This document shows positions 1-8,550 of a stretch of 39,929 nt of DNA, piece after piece. The number at the start of each line of letters is the position of its first letter. Within the stretch, counting starts at the first letter, position 1. The DNA comes from Atribacteria bacterium SCGC AAA255-N14 (GTDB lineage: Bacteria > Atribacterota > JS1 > SB-45 > 34-128), in assembly GCA_000405345.1 (NCBI GenBank), contig ASPC01000006.1, forward strand, positions 4,565 through 44,493, given 5' to 3'. The translations under genes were made by a program, and so were the position numbers. Under the pieces are notes generated by a model. It worked only from the letters and a program-made list of their open reading frames with translations. It made no database searches and was not told the origin of the DNA.

Positions 1-210
1 AACAGGGAAGAGACGGGGGACCATAAAAGTAAGGCAATAACAATAGCTGGGGGTACATATGCTAGAATATTGAAAAATGCGGTAGCGTTTGGCCCCCTTT
101 TTCCTAATGAGAAACAGGTTGCACATCAGGTTGATGAATATTTATGGATTGACAGCATAATTAAAGCTACCAAAATATATGCAAGAGCAATATATGAATT
201 GGCAAGGTAA
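1..210 (+). CDS. PepV/Sapep-type M20 dipeptidase, C-terminal end (partial)
   Basis: The first 69 codons are open from base 1 to a TAA at 208-210 and encode the tail of an M20-family dipeptidase. The stretch GGTYARILKNAVAFGPLFP followed by a conserved His-Gln is the characteristic C-terminal block of PepV/Sapep dipeptidases, which use two zinc ions to cleave dipeptides in the cytoplasm. The 5' part lies outside the window, so the metal ligands of the N-terminal half cannot be checked. The protein ends in ELAR, a natural-looking PepV terminus. The next recognisable coding sequence begins within about ten bases of this stop and is itself truncated. M20 peptidases of this class also occur in E. 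coli-type purine catabolic regions (YgeY), but this one looks more like PepV. Confidence 0.8.
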   Translation, partial: NREETGDHKSKAITIAGGTYARILKNAVAFGPLFPNEKQVAHQVDEYLWIDSIIKATKIYARAIYELAR

Positions 211-212
211 AA

Positions 213-815
213 TTTATAATTCCTTTAAAAAACATGAAAGATATTTATCAAACCGCCCATAAACATAATATTTTTATTCATCTAGATGGAGCAAGGATAT
301 TTAATGCAGCAGCAGCTTTAAATGTTGATGTATCAGTAGTGGCTAAGTATTCTGATTCAGTGATGTTTTGCCTTTCTAAAGGATTAGGTGTCCCTATCGG
401 GGCAATTTTATCCGGATCGAAAGAATTTATTGAGAAAGCTAAAAAGTATAGACAGATGTTAGGGGGAGTAATGAGACAAGCAGGTGTTCTAGCAGCATCT
501 GGAATAATTGCACTTGAAACAATGGCAGATAGATTAAAAGAAGATCAGAAGAATGCCTGGATCCTGGGAGAGGATCTAAATAAAATAAAAGGAGTAGAAG
601 TTGACTTAGAAACTGTCCAAACTAATATGGTATTTATTAATGTAAAAAATTTGGGAATAAACTCCGATGAGTTTTTAAAAAAATTATTAAAATTTAATAT
701 TCTTGCTTCACCACGACGTCCTAATGAGGTCCGATTTATTACACATTTTGGAATTAATAGAGAGGATATTAATAAAACAATAAAAGCAGTAGCGGAAATA
801 GCCAAAATAAATTAG
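213..815 (+). pseudogene. Low-specificity L-threonine aldolase, 5'-truncated
   Basis: This encodes the C-terminal half of a PLP-dependent threonine aldolase, which splits threonine or allo-threonine to glycine and acetaldehyde. The PLP-lysine motif LSKGLGVPIG, the HLDGARIFNA block and the MRQAG segment are present. About 193 residues follow the first ATG (234), against roughly 335-345 in the family. Homology to the IPL-x-NM segment extends in frame upstream of that ATG to about base 219, so the ATG is an internal codon and not a genuine start. No ribosome binding site is seen. The missing first ~145 residues include much of the PLP-binding large domain, so an active enzyme is unlikely. The break lies directly after the dipeptidase stop, which suggests a deletion or an assembly join. 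Confidence 0.75.
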
Positions 816-949
816 TGTTATAAAAATCCTGCGTAATGATAAAATTTTGGTCAATTAATATACATAAATAATTTACATATATTTAATGACCAAGCTAAGA
901 GTAGTTTTGAAAAATATTTATGCAAATATTGCGTTATGGAGAGAGAAAA

Positions 950-2056
950 ATGAAAAAAGAAAAAATCTTAATAAGAAAAGGAATATCAGATTTAAAACCC
1001 TATGTTCCAGGTAAGCCAATTGAAGATGTAAAAAGAGAATTGGGTTTAAAAGAAGTTATAAAATTAGCCTCTAATGAAACCTCAATTGGCCCTTCCCCTT
1101 TAGCAATAGAGGCTATAATAAAAGAAGCAAAAAATATTAATCTTTATCCTGAAGCGACAAGTAGACTCTTAAGAGAGAAATTAGCTGAGAAGTTAAAAAT
1201 CGACAAAGAGATGATCATTTGCGGTAATGGAGCAGATGATGTTATTGATCTTGTGGGGATGGCTTTTATTAATGAGGGTGATGAAGTCATCACTTGCGAA
1301 ACTACTTTTCCTGCCTATAGAACTGCAGTCAAAATAATGGGAGGGAAATTTATTTCGGTTAAACTTAAAGATTTCTGTTTTGATTTGGAGGAAATAGCGA
1401 AAAGAATCAACGAGAAAACCAAAATGATTTTTCTGTGTAATCCTAATAACCCTACCGGGACGATCTTAACCAAAGAAGAAATAAATAGATTTATGAAAAA
1501 AATTCCAAAAGATATCATTGTTGTCTTTGATGAAGCATATTGTGATTATGTTGAAAATAAGAATTATGTTAATGGTTTACAATTTGTCTTAGAAGGGAAA
1601 AATGTAATTGTTGTCCGTACTTTTTCAAAAATAGCAGGAATAGCAGGAGTTCGAGTCGGTTACGCAATCGCACACCAAGAATTAATTAGTTATCTAAGGA
1701 GAGTGGTAAATCCATTTACAACAAATAGACTAGCACAAGTTGCAGCTCTAGCTTCTTTGGATGATGAAGAACATCGTAAAAAAGTTTTAAATTCAAACCA
1801 TGAAGGAAAAGAATATTTATATAAGGCTCTAGATAAATTAGGACTTTTCTATGTTCCCTCAGAGACGAATTTTATTTTTATTGATTTAAAAGAAGATAGT
1901 GAGATTGTTTTTGAAAAATTATTAAAAAAAGGAGTAATTATAAGACCAGGAAAACCCTATGGTTGCCCAAATTTTATTCGAGTTACCATAGGAATTGCTT
2001 ATGAGAACCAAAGATTTATTCGATCCATTAAACAAATAAAGAATATTGAAGACTAA
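950..2056 (+). CDS. hisC: Histidinol-phosphate aminotransferase (HisC family)
   Basis: This is a class II PLP-dependent aminotransferase of about 368 residues, the usual HisC length. HisC converts imidazole-acetol phosphate and glutamate to histidinol phosphate in histidine biosynthesis. Visible signatures are LASNET near the N-terminus, CNPNNPTGT, the FDEAY block and the PLP lysine in TFSKIAGIAGVRVGYA. I chose ATG 950, preceded by GGAGAG with good spacing. An in-frame ATG at 920 lacks a ribosome binding site and adds a non-homologous leader. No other his genes are in the window, so a broader role with aromatic amino acids, common in stand-alone HisC paralogues, is possible. Confidence 0.85.
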   Translation: MKKEKILIRKGISDLKPYVPGKPIEDVKRELGLKEVIKLASNETSIGPSPLAIEAIIKEAKNINLYPEATSRLLREKLAEKLKIDKEMIICGNGADDVIDLVGMAFINEGDEVITCETTFPAYRTAVKIMGGKFISVKLKDFCFDLEEIAKRINEKTKMIFLCNPNNPTGTILTKEEINRFMKKIPKDIIVVFDEAYCDYVENKNYVNGLQFVLEGKNVIVVRTFSKIAGIAGVRVGYAIAHQELISYLRRVVNPFTTNRLAQVAALASLDDEEHRKKVLNSNHEGKEYLYKALDKLGLFYVPSETNFIFIDLKEDSEIVFEKLLKKGVIIRPGKPYGCPNFIRVTIGIAYENQRFIRSIKQIKNIED

Positions 2057-2305
2057 GAATATAATTTTTCTCATATTACAGAGAACATAGAGGAAAATGA
2101 AGGTATAGTTTTTATCGAAAAAAATAAGAGGGATACTATTCAAAAAAAGTTTTATAAAAAATGCAAAAAACAGTATGGGTGCAACTTAGCTAAAAACCAA
2201 GGTTCAAGAAAGATATAATATTCCAAGTTTTATTAACCCAAAGACAAAATACCTCAGGCTTGCCCGTGGGCACCTAATAATAATTTATTGAAGAAAGGAG
2301 TAAAA

Positions 2306-2557
2306 ATGAAGGATTATAAATTATGGTTGGATCCAAAAAAATGCAAAGGATGTCTAAGGTGTGAATTAGCGTGTTCCTTTCATAAAAGTGGACATAAATT
2401 TTTTAATCAAGAATTATCCAGCACAAAAGTTTCAAGAAGCAATAAAGATAAAAAAATAATTATAAAAATAGATGAAACGTGTGATCTTTGTATAGATGAA
2501 GATACTCCTCTTTGTGTTAAACACTGTGTTTTTGGAGCCAGGGGGATAGTTAGATGA
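2306..2557 (+). CDS. Two-cluster ferredoxin-like partner of aldehyde oxidoreductase
   Basis: This small iron-sulfur protein of 83 residues has Cys13, 16, 19 and 23 (KCKGCLRCELAC) and Cys59, 62, 70 and 74 (CDLC, then LCVKHC). That spacing is typical of two [4Fe-4S] clusters in dicluster ferredoxin subunits. The start is ATG 2306, preceded by GAAAGGAG; a TTG at 2288 lies upstream of that site and is rejected. The stop overlaps the start of the AOR gene (ATGA at 2554-2557), so the two are translationally coupled. It very likely carries electrons to or from the AOR, as the small subunits of AorAB- and BamBC-like enzymes do. The partner assignment is from context. Confidence 0.85.
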   Translation: MKDYKLWLDPKKCKGCLRCELACSFHKSGHKFFNQELSSTKVSRSNKDKKIIIKIDETCDLCIDEDTPLCVKHCVFGARGIVR

Positions 2558-4440
2558 AAAAGATAAATGATAAACATTATTGCTATGCCGGTAATATTCT
2601 GCGAGTGGACCTTACCGATGGGAAAATATGGACAGAATTAACAGAAAAATATGCAAAGAGATGGATAGGGGGTAGAGCAATAAATACCTGGATACTCTTA
2701 AATGAGTTAAATCCTGAAATAGAATGGGATGACCCTCAAAATTTGCTAACTTTTGGGGTGGGTGTCTTGGTAGGCACTCTTGCCCCAGGAGCGTGTAGGG
2801 TATCTGTAGATACCAAAAATGCTTTCAACAACGGTATAGGTTCGGCTAATGTAGGTGGTTTTTTTGGAGCGGAGCTTAAATTTGCTGGATTTGATAATAT
2901 TATCATCAGCGGGAAGGCTAAAAATCCTGTTTATCTTTGGATATGTGATAAAAAGGTTGAAATTATAGATGCTGCTTATATATGGGCCAAAACCACCTGG
3001 GAAACAGAAAGAGAAATCCGTAAAAATCTGAATGATGAGCGAATTAGAGTTGCTGCTATTGGACCGGCAGGAGAAAATTTAGTTAAATCTGCTTGTATTA
3101 TTGCGGATAGAGGATGTGCTGCTGGTGGTTCAGGATGTGGGGCAGTGATGGGTTCAAAAAACCTAAAAGCCATAGCAGTTCGAGGGAATAAAAATATTGA
3201 GATAGCTCAACCTGACAGATTTATGATTGCTGTAGATAAAGAGGTGTCTAAAATAAATAATTGGCAATTAATTAATGAAATTCGAAAAAAAGGCACTTAT
3301 GGCGCAATGGGAGGGCGATTAGATCATCCTTCCTGGGAACAAGGATATGCACCGGTGAAAAATGGACAGGATGAATATTGGGGGAAAGAAAAAATAGCAA
3401 AGATTGCTGAACAAGAAATAAAAAAATATCGCAAAGGAACCGTTTCCTGTTTTAGTTGCCCCATATCTTGTAAACCCTGGATGGATATTAAAGAAGGTCC
3501 ATACAAGATGCAGGGAGAGGGCTGGTGGGAAAATTCTGCAAATTCCTATTGTACAAAAATCGATAATACAAATATAGAATCAGCAATATATGCACATTTA
3601 TTAACCAACCAATTAGGTTTGGATGGAGACAATGCTGCTCAGGTAATTTCCTGGGCTTTTGAATGCTATGAAAAAGGTCTTATAACTAAAAAAGAGACCG
3701 ATGGACTTGAATTAGTGTGGGGAAATTACCAGGCTATGATAGAGATGCTCAAAAAATTAGCATATAGGGAAGGTTTTGGAGATTTTCTTGCTGATGGTGC
3801 TTTAAAAGCAGCCAAGAAACTGGGTAAGAATTCAGATAAATTTGTCATACATGTTAAAGGACAGGATTCGTTGGATGGAGTTCGAATTAATAAAGGATGG
3901 GGATTTGGAATTGTTTTATCGCCGGTCGCAGGAAGACACTTACGTGGCAGTTTGAATCTTCTTTGGCTTAGAAATGATAATCCTATTAACTCATACGAAA
4001 ATGTACCAGAAGATTTGTATTATAGTCAGAAGAAAAAGGCTGTTCAAGATATATTAGGGCTATGTAGTAATGTCTTTGGACAGACCATAGATGATTGGAT
4101 TGCTTTATTTTCCAGCGCGACAGGAAGGTTATTTAATAAAGATGAATTGTTACATATTGGTTTACAGGAACATAATTTAGAAAAAGCCTTCAATACCATT
4201 CATGTTGGATTTGATAGAAATGATGATTATCCTTGTGAAAGATATTATAATGAACCCATTGAATCAGGAACCTATAAAGGTGAACATCTTGATCACAAGA
4301 TCTGGAACGAGATGTTAGATACTCTTTACAGGTTGCATAAATGGGATAGAGATAGTAGCTGGCAAACTCGAAAAGGACTTGAGAAAATTGGTTTAAGTGA
4401 TATTGCTGATAAGTTGGAAAAAGAGAACAGATTAAAATAA
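2554..4440 (+). CDS. Aldehyde:ferredoxin oxidoreductase family (tungsten/molybdenum bis-pterin)
   Basis: This 628-residue AOR-family enzyme is cytoplasmic; the family oxidises aldehydes or reduces carboxylates with ferredoxin using a bis-pyranopterin tungsten centre. The N-terminal block GNILRVDLTDGK, the GGRAINTW segment and the glycine-rich AGGSGCGAVMGSKNLKA motif are family hallmarks. The [4Fe-4S] ligands appear to be Cys299, Cys302 and Cys306 (CFSCPISC) with Cys504 in DILGLC. Length fits AOR (about 605-650). It is coupled to the ferredoxin gene just upstream. The substrate cannot be read from the sequence; relatives include benzoyl-CoA-reductase BamB-like proteins as well as true aldehyde oxidoreductases. 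The gene lies directly before two molybdenum hydroxylases. Confidence 0.92.
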   Translation: MKKINDKHYCYAGNILRVDLTDGKIWTELTEKYAKRWIGGRAINTWILLNELNPEIEWDDPQNLLTFGVGVLVGTLAPGACRVSVDTKNAFNNGIGSANVGGFFGAELKFAGFDNIIISGKAKNPVYLWICDKKVEIIDAAYIWAKTTWETEREIRKNLNDERIRVAAIGPAGENLVKSACIIADRGCAAGGSGCGAVMGSKNLKAIAVRGNKNIEIAQPDRFMIAVDKEVSKINNWQLINEIRKKGTYGAMGGRLDHPSWEQGYAPVKNGQDEYWGKEKIAKIAEQEIKKYRKGTVSCFSCPISCKPWMDIKEGPYKMQGEGWWENSANSYCTKIDNTNIESAIYAHLLTNQLGLDGDNAAQVISWAFECYEKGLITKKETDGLELVWGNYQAMIEMLKKLAYREGFGDFLADGALKAAKKLGKNSDKFVIHVKGQDSLDGVRINKGWGFGIVLSPVAGRHLRGSLNLLWLRNDNPINSYENVPEDLYYSQKKKAVQDILGLCSNVFGQTIDDWIALFSSATGRLFNKDELLHIGLQEHNLEKAFNTIHVGFDRNDDYPCERYYNEPIESGTYKGEHLDHKIWNEMLDTLYRLHKWDRDSSWQTRKGLEKIGLSDIADKLEKENRLK

Positions 4441-4644
4441 TCACCATCCAATTATGCATTATTGGCTAAAACTGATGTATCATTTGAATATAATAGTTAT
4501 TTTAATAATTGCTAATAATAAAAAGTAAAAAATATTTTATAAAAAAATCAGAAAATGATAAAATGAAGATAATTAAATAGTTGTTGGAAATAACTCATTT
4601 GATACAAATATAACAGAAATAAATACAAAAAGAGGGTGGTTTTG

Positions 4645-7020
4645 TTGGAGAAAAAGCAGTTTGACGTTATCGGTAAAAGGTTTGATATTAAAAATATTGG
4701 TAAAGTAACCGGTGAAGAAGTTTATTCTTGTGATGTAAATATTCCCGGTCAACTATATGCGGTAGTTTTACGAAGCTCCTATTCCCATGCTGAAATTAAG
4801 AAAATCGATTATACAGAAGCAGAAAAGATGGGGGCTATCTGTATTGGCCCTGATGATGTACCGGACACTTTATATAATGAACGAATAGTAAGTATTCCCG
4901 ATAAAACCTATCGTGACAGGACAGTTTTACCTAAAGATAAAGTTCGACATGTTGGAGAGGCCATTGCTGCTTGTGCAGCGGAAACAGAAGAGAAGGCTTT
5001 TGCTGCTTTAAAAAAGATAAAAGTAGAGTGGGGCAAGAAATGGGAACCAGTGGTAACCCTTGATGATGCTATGGATTCAAAAGCTCCTGCGATATATGAC
5101 CATGTATATTTAGGAGAAGAAAAAGTAGATGTAAAAAATAATCTTGCCTGTGAGCGAAATATTATAGTGGGTGATGTAGAAGAGGGATTTAAAGAAGCGG
5201 ATATAATTGTAGATGAAACATTTAATATAAAAAGAGTTTACCATATGCAGCTGGAGACTAAATCTGCAGTATGTAAACCGGAAGCAGATGGAGGAATAAC
5301 TCTCTGGACTACTACCCAGGGGATACATAATGTACGCATACTCTTAGGGAATATTTTTAACATTTCACTTAGTAAAATAAATGTTAAGAGAATTACCCTG
5401 GGAGGTTCTTTCGGTTCAAGTATTCAAATGAATTCAATAACCCCTATTTGTGTAGCTTTAGCTTTGAAAGCAAAAAAACCGGTGAAATTAGTAACTTCCC
5501 GAGAAGAAGATATGTACGACCATTCAAGTTATCCCTTAAAGACCCGTTTAAAAGTAGGGGTTAAAAAAGACGGAACTTTAACTGCAGCTCATTGTCAGGT
5601 ATGGGTAGAGATTGGTGGTCATAATATTCAAGCTTATCCTTATCTTGGTTGTGTAGCCGGTTGGTTTGCCTCTCTTTACAAATGGCAGAAAATAAAATAC
5701 GAAGGGAAGGCTATTTACAGTAACAAAGGCCCTTCCTGTGCCAGAAGAGGATATGGCAGTCCCCAAATAAATTTCCCGGTAGAAAATATGATGGATATTT
5801 TAGCGGAGAAATTAGGGGTTGACCCGGTGCACTTCAGACTGCAAAATTATGTGGGAAGAGGTGATGAATTTTGGGGGCAGGGACCTACTGTAAAATCTAT
5901 CATTAGAAGCTGTGGTGTAGAAGAGATGTTAGTTAAAGGGGTTGAACTTATTGGTTGGGATAAAAGAGGTAATCCTGATGAAAAATCAGGAACGATTAGA
6001 AAGGGCATTGGAGTCGCCAGAGGATTTCATACTTCAGGTACCGGCGGACCTAAGGCTGGCGAAGTTATAGATTATTCCGGGGCAACTGTTAAAATTAACG
6101 AAGATGGTTCGGTAGACGTGGTAACTGCTCTGATGGATCACGGGGGAGGAACCTGGGATGCCGGGGCAAAGGTGGTAGCCGAAGTTTTAAAGGTACCTTT
6201 TGAAAAAATAAGTATTGATAATGGGGTGGATACTCGTACTACCGTCTTTGATGTTAATACTCACGCCACTAGAGGAATTTATTGCGGATGTGGTGCTATA
6301 AAATTTGTGGCGGAAAAAGTTAAAGAAATGTTATTAAATTACGCAGCAACACTTTTTGAAGATAGACCGGAAAATTTAGATTTAGCTTTAAATCAGGAAC
6401 TTGGCCAGGGAGTAATATATCCCAAAGGATTACCGGAAAATTATAAGACCATTGGTGAGATAGCAGATCATGCCCGGATTAACAGTGTAGAAACTTTTTC
6501 TTATACCTCTACCTTAAGGCAAAAAAATTGTCCACCTTGTTTTATTACTTACTTTACAGAAGTTAAAGTTGATACCAGAACCGGTGAAATTACAGTACCA
6601 AGAGTAGTGATGTTAGGCGATTCGGGGACTATTATTAATCCTGAGCTATGGAAAGGACAGATATTAGGTGCTTATGCTTTGGGATTAGGTGTAGGAAAGT
6701 TAGAATCGATACCCTATGATAAAATTACCGGTAAATTAAAATGCAATGGATTTATTACCGATTTTAAAGTTCCCACTACCATTGATATGCCCAATACCGA
6801 TAATATTATCGTAGACCATGCTCATACTTATGAACCGACCGGCCCTTTTGGGGCAAAAGGAATAGGAGAGGCGGCTTTAAGCGCAGTAGCTTCATCCTTT
6901 GGAAATGCGGTTTATAATGCGGTAGGTATTAGATTTCATGAACTCCCAATAACGCCGGAAATAATGCTTAAAGCCTTGGAAGAAAAAGAGATAGGAGGGA
7001 AAGTTAGAAATGCAAACTAA
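4645..7020 (+). CDS. Molybdenum hydroxylase large subunit 1 (xanthine dehydrogenase/CoxL family)
   Basis: This is the molybdopterin-binding subunit of a xanthine-dehydrogenase-family hydroxylase, about 791 residues, which hydroxylates carbon next to nitrogen in heterocycles or related substrates. The N-terminal a/b-hammerhead starts with VIGKRFD and KVTGEEVYSCD. The C-terminal GPFGAKGIGE carries the catalytic glutamate, Glu742. Two conserved loops are unusual: GGSFGSS at 253-259 where GGGFGGK is usual, and CARRGYG at 365-371 where AFRGFG is usual. I favour a TTG start at 4645 behind AGAGGGTGG; GTG 4636 and TTG 4642 are alternatives. The next gene begins inside its 3' end with an 11-bp overlap. 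Order here is Mo, FAD, Fe-S. The substrate is unknown. Confidence 0.9.
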   Translation: MEKKQFDVIGKRFDIKNIGKVTGEEVYSCDVNIPGQLYAVVLRSSYSHAEIKKIDYTEAEKMGAICIGPDDVPDTLYNERIVSIPDKTYRDRTVLPKDKVRHVGEAIAACAAETEEKAFAALKKIKVEWGKKWEPVVTLDDAMDSKAPAIYDHVYLGEEKVDVKNNLACERNIIVGDVEEGFKEADIIVDETFNIKRVYHMQLETKSAVCKPEADGGITLWTTTQGIHNVRILLGNIFNISLSKINVKRITLGGSFGSSIQMNSITPICVALALKAKKPVKLVTSREEDMYDHSSYPLKTRLKVGVKKDGTLTAAHCQVWVEIGGHNIQAYPYLGCVAGWFASLYKWQKIKYEGKAIYSNKGPSCARRGYGSPQINFPVENMMDILAEKLGVDPVHFRLQNYVGRGDEFWGQGPTVKSIIRSCGVEEMLVKGVELIGWDKRGNPDEKSGTIRKGIGVARGFHTSGTGGPKAGEVIDYSGATVKINEDGSVDVVTALMDHGGGTWDAGAKVVAEVLKVPFEKISIDNGVDTRTTVFDVNTHATRGIYCGCGAIKFVAEKVKEMLLNYAATLFEDRPENLDLALNQELGQGVIYPKGLPENYKTIGEIADHARINSVETFSYTSTLRQKNCPPCFITYFTEVKVDTRTGEITVPRVVMLGDSGTIINPELWKGQILGAYALGLGVGKLESIPYDKITGKLKCNGFITDFKVPTTIDMPNTDNIIVDHAHTYEPTGPFGAKGIGEAALSAVASSFGNAVYNAVGIRFHELPITPEIMLKALEEKEIGGKVRNAN

Positions 7021-7894
7021 TACAAAAATATTAGCTCAAGAATTTGACTATCTAGCCCCTAAAATAATAGATGAAGCTTTGGATTTGCTGGATAAATATA
7101 AAGATAAAAATATTAAGATATTGGCCGGAGGAACCGATCTTCTGGTTAAGATGAAGACAATTGATTTAAAAGTCGATTATTTAATAAATATAAAAAATAT
7201 TCCGGAACTTAATTTTGTAGATACTAATCAGGGATTAAGAATAGGAGCAGTTACTCCCCTGTCTCATATTATAAGGGAAGAAAAAGTTAAAATAAAATAT
7301 TCTGCTTTATGTGAAGGAATTATGTCTATGGCTGCTCCGGCTGTTAGAAACATGGGGACTATGGCAGGTAATCTGGGTAATGCTTCTCCGGCGGCAGACA
7401 CTATTCCTCCTTTGATTGCCTATGGAGCAGAAATAAAATTACAAAGCAAAAGAGGAGAACGTACTGTTTTGGTAGAAGATTTTATTATCGGGGTAGGGGA
7501 AACAATTATGAAACTCGATGAGCTGATTACCGAAATAATTATTCCCGAAATAAATAAAAATACAGGAAGCGCTTTTTTAAAAAAGAGTCGAGTAAAAGCC
7601 GACCTTTCTAAAATAAATTTAGCGATTTATTTGGAAAGAAAAGGTAATATTTGTAAAGATTGTAAGATAGTTTTTGGTTCAGTTGCGGTTAAAGTTTTGC
7701 GAGCAGAAAAAACAGAAAATCTCTTAAAAGGACAGATAGTAAATTCTGAGTTAATAAATAAAGCAGCAGAGGAAGCATCTTATGAGATTAAGCCTATAGA
7801 TGATATTCGTTCAACTGCCGAGTATAGAATTGCAATGTCTAAGGAAATGCTTAAAGACGGCTTTGAGTTAGCCTGGGCAAGAGCGAAAGATTAG
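7010..7894 (+). CDS. Molybdenum hydroxylase FAD-binding subunit 1 (CoxM/XdhB-like)
   Basis: This is the flavin subunit of the first hydroxylase, 294 residues, of FAD_binding_5 plus CO_deh_flav_C architecture. The FAD loop AGGTDLLVKMK lies near residue 40 and the second flavin-contact block GTMAGNLGNASPAADTIPP near residue 120. The C-terminal domain ends with a DDIRSTAEYR segment, as in CoxM homologues. ATG 7010 overlaps the preceding gene and is served by GGAGGG at 6994-6999. It passes electrons from the two [2Fe-2S] clusters of the small subunit to FAD and then to NAD or another acceptor. The AGGTD loop is canonical, unlike that of the paralogue at 8551. Confidence 0.92.
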   Translation: MQTNTKILAQEFDYLAPKIIDEALDLLDKYKDKNIKILAGGTDLLVKMKTIDLKVDYLINIKNIPELNFVDTNQGLRIGAVTPLSHIIREEKVKIKYSALCEGIMSMAAPAVRNMGTMAGNLGNASPAADTIPPLIAYGAEIKLQSKRGERTVLVEDFIIGVGETIMKLDELITEIIIPEINKNTGSAFLKKSRVKADLSKINLAIYLERKGNICKDCKIVFGSVAVKVLRAEKTENLLKGQIVNSELINKAAEEASYEIKPIDDIRSTAEYRIAMSKEMLKDGFELAWARAKD

Positions 7895-7930
7895 TTTTAA
7901 CTAAATTTAAAAGAAGGAGCGAATTATAAA

Positions 7931-8406
7931 GTGAAAAAATTCCTATTGAATTTTCTATCAATGGTCAGAAAAGAGAAGTTTTGGTAAATCCAAATGACCT
8001 TCTGATAAATATATTAAGAGACGATTTATATCTAACAGGAACTAAATATGGCTGCGGTATCGGTGAATGCGGGGCTTGTACTGTTTTTTTAGATAATGAA
8101 CCGGTTTTATCATGCTTAACTTTAGCAGCTTCGGTTGACGGGAAAGAAATTACTACTATAGAAGGGCTGGCCAAGGGAAATGAACTGCACCCTATGCAAA
8201 TAGCATTTTTAAAAAATGCGGCAGTACAGTGCGGATTTTGTACTCCCGGTATGATACTTACCGCGGTTGCCCTCTTGAAAGAAAATCCAAGTCCTACAGA
8301 AGAAGAGATTAAAGATTATATGAGAGGAAATCTTTGTCGGTGCACCGGGTATGTGCAAATAGTAAAAGCAATTAAGGCCTGCGCAACTGAAGCAAAAACC
8401 AATTAA
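7931..8406 (+). CDS. Molybdenum hydroxylase [2Fe-2S] subunit 1, apparent frameshift at the start
   Basis: This is the small iron-sulfur subunit (CoxS/XdhC-small type) with two [2Fe-2S] clusters. The plant-ferredoxin-type motif is GCGIGECGAC plus a later Cys, and the second cluster motifs are QCGFC and CRCTGY. A GTG at 7931 follows GAAGGAG and would give a typical N-terminus (MKKIPIEFSINGQ), but only if the A-run at 7934-7939 had seven A residues instead of six. As written the reading frame shifts there. The downstream frame is open from 7930, and homologous residues precede the first in-frame TTG at 7981. That TTG start would lose the first beta-strands. Either a base is missing in the sequence, or the gene uses slippage at the A-run. 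The stop lies inside the repeat that follows. Confidence 0.85.
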
Positions 8407-8540
8407 CCAATTAACCAATTAGCCAATTGGCCGATTGACCAATTAATACGAGAAATATAAGAAAGCAATTAGCCAATTAGCAAATTAATACAATTAATAC
8501 GAGAAAACCAATTAACCAAGTAACTAATTAACCAAAATAA
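8404..8540 (+). repeat. AT-rich degenerate repeat tract (CCAATTAA family)
   Basis: This spacer is built from imperfect tandem units resembling AATTAACC and CCAATTAG. Within it, AATTAATACGAGAAA occurs twice exactly, at 8441-8455 and 8492-8506. The tract begins at the stop codon of the upstream gene, so the repeat supplies the TAA. A similar tract occurs at 22632-22690. Units vary in length and spacing, so it is not a CRISPR array. No promoter is obvious inside it; the SD for the next gene (AAGGAGGGG) follows immediately. Confidence 0.8.
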
Positions 8541-8550
8541 GGAGGGGAAA

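Noticed and set aside
4441..4640. Possible operator pair GTATCATTTGA / TCATTTGATAC upstream of the first hydroxylase
   Set aside because: The arms are imperfect inverted copies in very AT-rich DNA and could arise by chance. No clear promoter is attached.
8404..8540. CRISPR array
   Set aside because: Repeat units are 7-15 bases, irregular and AT-rich with no uniform spacers, and no cas genes are present.
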